A program made the position numbers and the translations under genes. From positions 179,023,134-179,087,133 of the forward strand of contig OY726558.1 of assembly GCA_963383645.1 (NCBI GenBank): a stretch of DNA of 64,000 nucleotides, written 5' to 3'. This stretch comes from Muscardinus avellanarius (lineage: Eukaryota; Chordata; Mammalia; Rodentia; Gliridae). A model generated the notes under the pieces. That model saw only the letters and a list, made by a program, of their open reading frames with translations. It had not been told where the DNA came from and did no database searches. This document shows, piece after piece, positions 56,226 to 64,000 of this stretch; positions within the stretch are counted from its first letter, which is position 1, and each line of letters opens with the position of its first letter.

Positions 56226-57210
56226 TCTAAGGAATACAAATAGAAAAAGAACTGAAACTATCTATGATTACAGATAAGATTATTTAAAATTCAGAAGAAC
56301 TAATAAACTCAAGCAAAAAACTTTTAGAACTGATTAACAAATTTAGCAGTGTGTCTGGATATAAAAAGCAATCTAAAAAATTCCCCAGGCTTGTAATCTC
56401 AGCATCTGGAAGGCTGAGACAGAAAGATCACAGTTCACTGACAGCCTCAGCTACTACTTAAGGAGGTCTTTTGCAAATCAGTGAGACCCTATTTCAAAAT
56501 AAAGAATAAAAATTAGAGCTGGGTGTGAAGCTTGTCGGTAGAATGCTGCTTGGTTTCATCCTCAGTACTGAAAAAAAAAAAAAAAACCCAGAAACTTTTC
56601 TTTGTGCCAACCATAAATCCATTAGAAAAGAAATTCAAAAGACATTACTACTCAAAAAAACTAAAAAATAAGAAAAAACAGGAATAAATCTAACCAAGGA
56701 GATAAAATGCCTTTACAATTAAAAGTATGAGATATTAAAGAAATAAATTGAAGAAGTTATTAAAAAGTGGAAGGATTTTTCATGTTCTTGGGCAGGCAGA
56801 AAATATCCAAAAGTGGTCATTCTTCACAGACATGTAAAAATCAGTCCTTGAGTCAACAAAAAAATTCAAGAATATCCAAAATAGTTCTCAGCAATTAGAA
56901 CTACGCAGGAAGCATCACAATATCTACCTTCAAACTATGATACAGAGCAATAATAATAAAAACTGCATGGTATTGAGAAAAAAGCAGATATATAAACCAA
57001 TGAAGCAGAATAGAAGTTTTACAAATTCACACACTTACAATTAATTTATCTTTGACAAAGTGACCAATAACTTACACAAGAAAGAATATAGCCTCTTCAA
57101 CACTTTTGAATGGCAAAACTAGTTTTTTGCACTGAAAAAAATAGAAATAAATCATACTTACTCACCCTGCACATGATTAAATTCAAGATGAATCAAAGGC
57201 CTGAAAAAGT
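56226..57210 (+). mobile_element. L1 ORF2 fragment, sense, with internal SINE
   Basis: Plus-strand ORF2 order: AATAGAAAAAGAACTGAAAC, GTGTGTCTGGATATAAAAAG, AAAACTGCATGGTATTGAGA, AATTCAAGATGAATCAAAGG. It is head-to-head with the preceding antisense L1, and its ORF2 continuation appears to resume at about 58530. Confidence 0.8.
56386..56588 (+). mobile_element. B1-dID-type SINE inside L1
   Basis: GGCTTGTAATCTCAGCATCT to CATCCTCAGTACTGAAAAAA; it splits the surrounding ORF2 sequence. Confidence 0.88.
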
Positions 57211-57692
57211 ATATACTTGTATTGGTGCATCAAAACTCTATTTTAAAGTGTGGTCTGGATTGACAATTTAAAGTGTGTGATACGTTTTATGTAGTCATTT
57301 TAAACACCAATACCATGGGGAATAACAATAACACAGCTGAAAAATATAAAATTTACAAGATTTATTTAGGATTTAAAAAATTTTAGTTTTTCAGACTAGA
57401 ATTAAAATTGTTTCCAATTTTATTCTTATGTCAAGGTTTCTTAAAACTTTAGATTAACTTAATGATGCCCCTAGTGTTACTGGTGATAAAGTTACTGAAG
57501 TAATCAAGTTAGTAAGGCTACAAGGCAGTATGCCTATAAAATTATTTTCCAAAAATATGTTACTATTTGCTTCCCCACACCTCAAAGAAAAGGGTACTTC
57601 TCTATTTCACCGTCAATTCTGAATCACAATTCAAGGGTAGTATTCTATGACACTTGACAAAGTATGTCCCCATAGTATTCTGTGACACTTGT
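57211..57692. other. Unassigned sequence between L1 parts
   Basis: No family recognised. Contains an imperfect tandem duplication of about 35 bp (TAGTATTCTATGACACTTGA at about 57638 and TAGTATTCTGTGACACTTGT at about 57673). Confidence 0.5.
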
Positions 57693-58138
57693 AAAATGTT
57701 TTTTTTTTCCTTTCATTTCCATGCAAATGATGTAGTTTTATTTTCTTTTATGGTTGATAAAAATTTCATTGCATACATATTTCATAGTTTTTTAATCCAT
57801 TTATCTGTTGATGGACATCTTGGCTGTATTCATAGTTTGGTAGTTGTGATCTGTGCATTAGTTTGGTAGGATGCATTAGTTTGGTAGGATGGTTTTCATT
57901 CTTTTGGGCAGATATGTAGAAGTGGTATTGCTAGATCATTGTGGTAAGTTCATTCAAATTCTTCTGAGAACCTTCAATATTGTTTTCCAAAGTGCTTGCG
58001 TTAATTTGCAATCCCAACAACAATGTATTAGCATTCCCACTTCTCCACACCTTTGACATAATTTGTTATTGTTTGTTTTTTTAATGATTGCCATTCTAAT
58101 TGGAGTTAGGTGAAACTCAGGGCAGTTTTGAGTTGCAA
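57693..58138 (-). mobile_element. L1 ORF2 C-terminal region, inverted part of a twin-primed insertion
   Basis: Antisense ORF2: TAATCCATTTATCTGTTGAT, TAGTTTGGTAGTTGTGATCT, GCCATTCTAATTGGAGTTAG. It starts at TTTCATTTCCATGCAAATGA. Confidence 0.88.
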
Positions 58139-58522
58139 CTCTAAAGAAATTAAAAGGATATTATGCTAAGTAAGATTATTCCATTACTTAAAGTAAAAAT
58201 TGGATGTTCTCCCTAATATGTGGAATCTAGGAAGAAAAAGGGTCATAAGATAAACTCTAGACAAAGGAGGAGAAACCATAGATGAACAAATGAGGGGCCT
58301 AACTGGGAATGATTGGAAGGGGAAAGAGAAAAATTTTCTTATTTACATGATGTACACTAAAAAAAATCAGAGTCAATCACTAAGCCAATCATGAGAAGGA
58401 AAAAGGGGAGAAGAAATGGGGGAGAACTGTGTAAGGACTAATTGGATGATGTATGACTATATGCCTCTACTCCATCAAGATGTAAGACTACAATGTACCA
58501 ATAAAAATGTCAAAAATAAATT
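58139..58522 (+). mobile_element. L1 3'UTR, non-inverted part of the same insertion
   Basis: Sense ORF2 end and 3'UTR: ATATTATGCTAAGTAAGATT, CCCTAATATGTGGAATCTAG, CAGAGTCAATCACTAAGCCA, GACTACAATGTACCAATAAA. Confidence 0.9.
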
Positions 58523-58524
58523 AA

Positions 58525-58830
58525 AAACAGGATCAATATGTGAGATTGCATGAAACTACAGAGTTTCTGTACAGGAAAAAAAAAACTATCAAGATCCTCA
58601 ACAGAGAGCCAACAAAGTGGGAGAAATTTTTTCTCAATATTTCTCCAATAGAGGACTAATATCTCAAATCTACAGAGAACTCAAGAAACTCAGTGGTAAG
58701 AAAACAAATAACTCAATTAAAAAATGGGCAAGTGAAATAGATACTTCACAAAGTTAAAATTCAAATGGGCAATAAATGTATGAAAAAAATGTTCAACCAC
58801 ATAGATTTTGATCAATATAAGTGAATGAGA
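58525..58830 (+). mobile_element. L1 ORF2 fragment, sense, probable continuation of 56226-57210
   Basis: CATGAAACTACAGAGTTTCT, GGACTAATATCTCAAATCTA and AATTAAAAAATGGGCAAGTG are the ORF2 stretches expected downstream of the segment that stops near 57210. The twin-primed L1 probably interrupts one older copy. Confidence 0.75.
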
Positions 58831-58909
58831 ATGGTTCCAGAAGAAATTATTTTAAAAAAATAAGGAATAGATTGGATTGGGTCAGTGTGCTATAGTTTGC
58901 TATTATCTT

Positions 58910-58910
<1 letters not shown>

Positions 58911-58953
<43 letters not shown>
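58911..58953. repeat. (GT)n microsatellite
   Basis: About 21 GT dinucleotides. Confidence 0.97.
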
Positions 58954-58956
<3 letters not shown>

Positions 58957-60129
58957 GGCATGGAAGTAATTAGTAACCACTAACACTTGAAATAGATATC
59001 CCAAACTTTATTTCCCTGAGATATGTTTTTATAGAACTATAAAGCCATGTCATATTCATTAAAAATTAAGAAATATAATAAAAAGAAAAAATCTCACATG
59101 GTCAAATAGCTGAATATAATATTTGAATCTATCATCTATATTATATGATACCAAAGAAATGAGTTTCTTTTATTTGAAGCATGCAAAAAGAAATCAATGA
59201 AATGAAGGCTTATTTTTAAACAAAGTGGTAGGTATATAAATATTAAATCATTTTTGCAAACAGTATCTTTGATTGTACACAATTATTTTGTCAGCATGTC
59301 TGTTCAGCTAAGACTAAGTAGTTGATGAAAGCAAAAAGATTACAAGAAATCTTTCCCTAATCATGGGTTTTAAAAATATGGTACCTCAAAATATGATAAC
59401 AGCAAGGCAATAGCACTGATTTTACATATAAAAGAAATCAAATTTAGTTTCCCTATTGATGAGAAATTTTTTACTTCGGGTATATTTGGCTAGCAAAAAG
59501 AAATTGAACAGCATGGGCTTGGTAGACAGAATTAAATACACCAGTTTACTTATTATGCCAAGCAAATGGAACCATTTACCAATTGGGAGCAGCACAAAAC
59601 ATTGTCATTCTGTGCAAGAGCAACATCTATCATTTGACACAGAAATAGAACACTGTTCAGTGTGTTCCAGCCTTGGCTTTTGATTCCCAAGATAAATCTT
59701 AACCCAGAACAAGGTAGCAACAGGACAAAACAGAGAGCACTAAAGAGACTTGACAATGCAGTGATTAGTTAATTAATCTAGGTACTCTGAGACTAGTATA
59801 TAAGAAAAGGTACAAAAATGCTAACAGAATTTGTAAGCCTTTTTTGCATTTGTAATGCTTCATTTTGAATGTCATATATAACTCTGAACATTTGCCTATA
59901 GAAAAGCAATATATTTATATATTCCAAAAATATGCTTTAGTAATTGTACTAATACTTTGGATCAGGTTGTTAGAAATACACAAGTAATTAAATTCGCTTG
60001 TGAAAAATCAAAACAATTGTTTATGTTACTCCAAAATTTGTATGCAACCAAATGACTGATTCCCCTAGGGTTTCAGGAAACTTTGTTAACACAATTAACA
60101 AAGACACTGTAGGATTGCTTTATAATTAA
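58954..60129. other. Intergenic sequence, nothing recognised
   Basis: Opposed frames at 59456-59756 on both strands have no domain; no repeat family is seen. Confidence 0.5.
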
Positions 60130-60250
60130 TTGTTTACATGTTTATATCCCCTTGAAGATACTAGAAGACACAAATTATATCTGTTGGCATTTGTATACTC
60201 AATACCGTATTTGGCATATATCCAGCAGTGAATAAGTAATTGTTAATTTA
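60130..60250 (+). mobile_element. L2-like 3' end, tentative
   Basis: CTTGAAGATACTAGAAGACA, TTGTATACTCAATACCGTAT and CCAGCAGTGAATAAGTAATT recall the L2 3' terminus ('...cactcaataaatatttgttga'). It is short and old. Confidence 0.35.
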
Positions 60251-61589
60251 TGTTATTTGAATATGGACTCCTGTTTTTTGTTTCTGGGATAGTATAATAT
60301 AAATTATTAAAAGGATTTTTTCCTCTATTATTTCAAGTCACTTTTTAAATTTTCAGTTTAAAGTGGTAGTACTGAAACACCATTCAATCTTATATTGTCT
60401 GTGAAACTAATAAATAAAAGATCAAACTCATGCATCATACCCAATATACAGGCTATGAAAGACCCACAAAGCAGTCTCAATAATCATACTACAAAGTTAA
60501 GTTGACATATTAAAACTCAGGCTTTACCTCAATGTAAAATAGTTTTTTTTTTTATCTAAGCAACTAATACGATAGAAGATAGCTGTTCTAAGAAGTCAAG
60601 GCATAATGTTATAGTTTCATGCAAATGATTCACTAAAATAAATGCATGAATCACAAAATTCACAGATGGCTTAATATATTAGCTTAATATGTTAGACATG
60701 CATTTTATTAGCTATAATGTATACTGTTACAAACTAAAGCACTCCTTTGATTCTTCTTAATTTATAAACATCACCACTGTTTTGTGTTATTGAGACTTAT
60801 ATGGGATATATGAGAAAAATGACTTTCACTCACTGGACGAATCCTTAGATAATCAGATTTTGTGAAGGAAATTTTAGTGTGCACTATCTCTGGTAAAAAC
60901 AACTCAAAAAATCTACACTCTCCTTCCTCCAGAAAATGGTTTCTGGATTGCTTTTCTATGCTATTTTATCAAAATCATTGAACCCTAAATTTGTCTTATA
61001 ATCTATTCATGTTATATTTTACATGTCTGTTTTTATAAAACAATTACAAAAACCTAAAAAAAGTAATGCAAAGAACCCTTATAATTCATTACTAAAATTC
61101 ACCAATTGTTTATATTTGACTTTTCCTCATAATTCAGTGTTTTGGTCAATGACACACCACATATAAGATAGTGGTCCAGGGGATTATATGACCTAGTGAC
61201 ATTGTAGTCACCTTAGTTTATGTATATTTAACCCATAATCTTCACAAAGCAATAAAATTACCTTAAAATGCATTTATAATAACACATTTCCATCAATAAG
61301 CAATGGATGCCTCCATTTTTTAGTACGCTATGCCTTTATCTTCCGTTTGCATAGTTTCTGGCATGAGTGTCACTCATGGAGTAAAATAAATATTAAGCAT
61401 GTTCTCAAATTAATAACTGAGTAAATGTATAAATTAATAAAGATATAATTATTTCTTATATTAAAATACCAATTAATAAATGTAGAAGAAATCAAGGGGT
61501 TAGAGTACAATTTTAAAAATAACGATATTGTAGATTAACTATAGATTATAAAATACCATAATCATGAAACTATTGTAATAATACTATAT
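60251..61589. other. AT-rich intergenic sequence, nothing recognised
   Basis: No clear feature. Confidence 0.5.
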
Positions 61590-61830
61590 TTATATTTTAA
61601 TACTTTGGTGAACCATAGTCTCACATTCTAATGTATTGCATAGTGGTAGTGACATACATGCACAGAATTCTTGGTGAGCTTTCCTCTAGCTTCCTCTCCA
61701 CTCCCCACTTTTCCCATACATGACATTGAGAGTAGTATTAGTGTTCTCATTTATGTAAATAATGTCAATGGAAGTATTTTCTTCATTAATGTTTTCTTTA
61801 TGTCCTGTATTTTGCTTATATTAATAGTAA
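61590..61830 (-). mobile_element. Old L1 3'UTR, antisense, tentative
   Basis: TTTGGTGAACCATAGTCTCA, CTTCCTCTCCACTCCCCACT and CATACATGACATTGAGAGTA fit an older L1 3'UTR variant in antisense. Confidence 0.55.
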
Positions 61831-61832
61831 AG

Positions 61833-61835
<3 letters not shown>

Positions 61836-61873
<38 letters not shown>
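61836..61873. repeat. (TG)n(CG)n microsatellite
   Basis: About 16 TG dinucleotides passing into CGCGCG. Confidence 0.95.
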
Positions 61874-61875
<2 letters not shown>

Positions 61876-62285
61876 AGTGCTGGGGACTGAATTTAGAGGC
61901 GTTATACATATAAGATACACTCCCAGCCCTATTTTATTTAAAAAAAAATTGTGTGTGTGGTACTGGGGTTCCTGGAAGCCCTTCTACCTCCGGGCTACAC
62001 TCCCAGATACATTTTATACTTAAAAAAAATTATTATTCGGAAACAGGGTCTCTTAAGCCAGCGTGGCTGTGTTCGAATCTATGCGATCCTCCTGTCTCCG
62101 CCTCCCAAGCACGGGGATTACAAGCATGCGACACCACCCCCAACATATTTTTTTAAATTTTAAAACAAGGTCTTACAAGGTTGAGAGGGCCTAATTAAGT
62201 TGCTGATACTGGGCATTAACTTAAGATCCTCCTATTTCACCCTCTCAAGTATTATGATTACAAGCATGGCCACTATGCAAGGCTT
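61874..62285 (-). mobile_element. Old B1-dID-type SINE split by a younger one
   Basis: The ID part of an antisense copy (GTGCTGGGGACTGAATTTAG to TACACTCCCAGCCCTATTTT) lies left of 61950. Its B1 part (AAACAAGGTCTTACAAGGTT to GATTACAAGCATGGCCACTA) lies right of 62147. The younger SINE occupies the middle. Confidence 0.82.
61951..62146 (-). mobile_element. Young B1-dID SINE nested in an older SINE
   Basis: Full antisense dimer (GGTACTGGGGTTCCTGGAAG to GCATGCGACACCACCCCCAA). The A/T-rich edges TTTAAAAAAAAATT and TTTTTTTAAATTT suggest the target duplication. Confidence 0.9.
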
Positions 62286-62289
62286 CTAT

Positions 62290-64000
62290 TTTTTTTATTT
62301 TTATATCGAACATATTGAAAATGGCATACATTTAGACTATGCTTGGTGCCCTCCACCCAGTTTCTCTCCCCCCTCCCAACAATGAGTATACAGGTTAACC
62401 ATGTTATATCCATACTCTTACACATATTCAGGTGTAGCTCCTCCATTAATCAACCTCAGCCTTATTCCTTTCCTATCCTTCCATTCTAGCTTTGCTGAGA
62501 TCTCTCTTCATTATCTGGAGTCCCTCTGGTATCCCTAATATTACAAAGTTAGGCATATTAGTAAACAACTTATGTCCCTTCTCTTTCTGTGCTTGACTGA
62601 TTTCACTTAACCTAATGTTCTCTAGGTCTTTCCATCTTCTTGCAAATGACATGATTTTGTTCTTCTTTATAGATGAGTAGAATTCAATCGTGTGTATTTC
62701 CCATAATTTTGCAATCATTCATCTGTTTTATTTTATTTTATTTAGGGTTTGGGGATGGAACCTAGGGGCATTCGACCTCTGAGCTATACCCCCTGCCCTA
62801 TTTTTCATTCTTTATTTTGAAAGTAGGTCTCACTGACTTAAAGAGGGCCTTAACTAAGTAGCTGAGGCTGTCCACAATCCATGATCCTCTGGGCTCAGCG
62901 TTCCAAATGCTGTGATTAAAGCATGTGTCATCATGTCCGGCTTCCATTCATCTGTTGATGGAGACCTAGGCTGGTTCCATATTTTGGCTATTACAAATTG
63001 TGCTGCTATGAACATGGGTATGCATATGTTACTGTAGTTCTCCGATTTCAACCTCTTTGGACATATACCCAGGAGTGGTATAGCCGGATTATGGTAGATC
63101 TATTCCCAGTTTTCTAAGGAATCTACACACTGATCTCCATATTAGCTGTACTAGTATGCACTCCCACCAACAGTGTAAAAGAGTTCCTCTTTCCCCACAT
63201 CCTTGCCAGCATTTGTTGTTATTTGATTTTTTTTATGCTTGCCACTCTGATTGGGGCTAGATGTAATTCAGTGTAATTTCAAATTGCATCTCCCTGATGG
63301 CTAATGATATTGAACATCTTTTCAGGTATCTATTGGCCCTTTATATCTCTTCTTCTGTGAAATGTCTATCCAGTTAGTTGCCTATTTCTTGATAGGTTAT
63401 TTGTTTTGCTAGTGTAGAGTCTTTTGAGCTCTTTGAATATGCTGGATATTAGCCCTCTATCAGAGTGATGGCTGCAAAGATCTTCTCCCATTTTGTATGC
63501 TTTTTCTTTAGGTTCTTGGTGGTTTCTTTGATGAGAAGAAACTTTTTAGTTTGATGCCATCCACTTGTTAATTCTTGCTTTAATTTCCTGTGCTTTGGAG
63601 GTCTTGTTAAGAAAGTTACTGCCTGTGCCTATATGTTGTAGAGTTGAGCCTATGCCCTCCTCTAATAACTTCACAATCTCTGGTCTAATTTCTAAGTCTT
63701 TAATGCATCTCAAGTTGATCCAGCGCATGGTGAGAGGTAAGGATTTAGTTTCATATTTCCACATATGGATAACCAGTTCTCCCATCATCATTTGTTGTTT
63801 TTAAGATTCTTTCCTTGGCCTCTATCTTGGTCATTTTGATTATTACACAGAATGGGGAGGGATTTCTTTGATCTTTCCTTAATTGTGTTCTGTATGTTTG
63901 GAAAATTCTCTGAAATTATTTCTCTAAAGAGATTACAAATGACCTTGGTCCTTACCTCTATTCCTTCCTCAATGCCTTTTATTCATAAGTTAGGACATTT
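62290..64000 (-). mobile_element. L1 3'UTR and ORF2, antisense, continuing past the window
   Basis: The reverse strand encodes ORF2 C-terminal sequence: KLWEIHTIEFYSSIKKNKIM and LSEISQAQKEKGHKLF (62473-62718), then FLNKTSKAQEIKARINKWMA (63546-63791). Several frameshifts make it inactive. A SINE interrupts it at 62728-62944, and the 5' part lies beyond the window edge. Confidence 0.92.
62728..62944 (-). mobile_element. B1-dID-type SINE inside L1, with TSD
   Basis: ATTTT-rich tail, ID block (GGATGGAACCTAGGGGCATT) and B1 block. Exact duplications CATTCATCTGTT lie at 62716-62727 and 62945-62956, and both derive from the ORF2 'CATTCATCTGTTGATGG' stretch. Confidence 0.93.

Noticed and set aside
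54995..57210. A third twin-primed L1 (antisense then sense)
   Set aside because: The left arm contains the 3'UTR and the right arm only upstream ORF2 without a tail. This order does not fit twin priming, so two insertions or a rearrangement is simpler.

Overview
This window is mammalian nuclear DNA, most likely from a squirrel (Sciuridae). The evidence is about 30 copies of a dimeric SINE: a 7SL/B1-like left half (box A GCCGGGCGTGGTGGCGCACG, box B GGTTCGAAGCC) fused to an ID/tRNA-like right half. This structure matches the B1-dID family of squirrels and dormice. The sequence also carries lineage-type L1 3' ends finishing in GACTACAATGCACCAATAAAA. It is AT-rich intergenic DNA. I found no host exon, tRNA, rRNA or CRISPR array, and nearly every supplied open frame lies in a repeat or is chance. 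The only long biologically meaningful reading frame is an intact L1 ORF1 (305 codons) at 11130-12047.

Layout. 1-10.3 kb: old L1 3' fragments, SINEs and microsatellites. 10.34-13.11 kb: an L1-type insertion with matching 14-bp target-site duplications, a complete-looking 5'UTR and intact ORF1. It has no ORF2; in its place is about 0.85 kb of foreign DNA that includes an old antisense L1 piece, followed by the L1 3'UTR and tail. 13.1-33.3 kb: gene-desert sequence with L1, SINE, ancient LTR-type and Tigger-type repeats. 33.3-38.1 kb: the highlight, a 4.8-kb minus-strand composite retroposon. Read 5' to 3' it has about 9.6 GC-rich 124/125-bp monomers, a linker of about 480 bp of unknown origin, a VNTR of about 27 units of 100 bp (each two 50-bp subunits), an L1 3'UTR-derived tail and poly(A). 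It is flanked by a perfect 14-bp duplication at a TTTT/AA site. A second, 5'-truncated copy at 18.15-18.71 kb shares the VNTR/L1-tail junction, so this is a family. 38.1-64 kb: more SINEs, a solo endogenous-retrovirus LTR (44.6-45.0 kb), MaLR-like LTRs, two L1 copies with twin-priming inversions, and a large antisense L1 running off the right edge.

How the parts work together. The autonomous engine would be L1 elsewhere in the genome. The SINEs, the ORF1-only L1 and the VNTR composite all carry its marks (A-tails, target-site duplications, L1-like ends where applicable). The composite resembles primate SVA/LAVA in architecture (GC-rich 5' part, VNTR, 3' part recognised by L1) but has none of their sequence modules. 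If confirmed it would be an independent, convergent invention in squirrels. Family names are from recognition by eye, and most boundaries are good to about 5-20 bp unless a target-site duplication is given.
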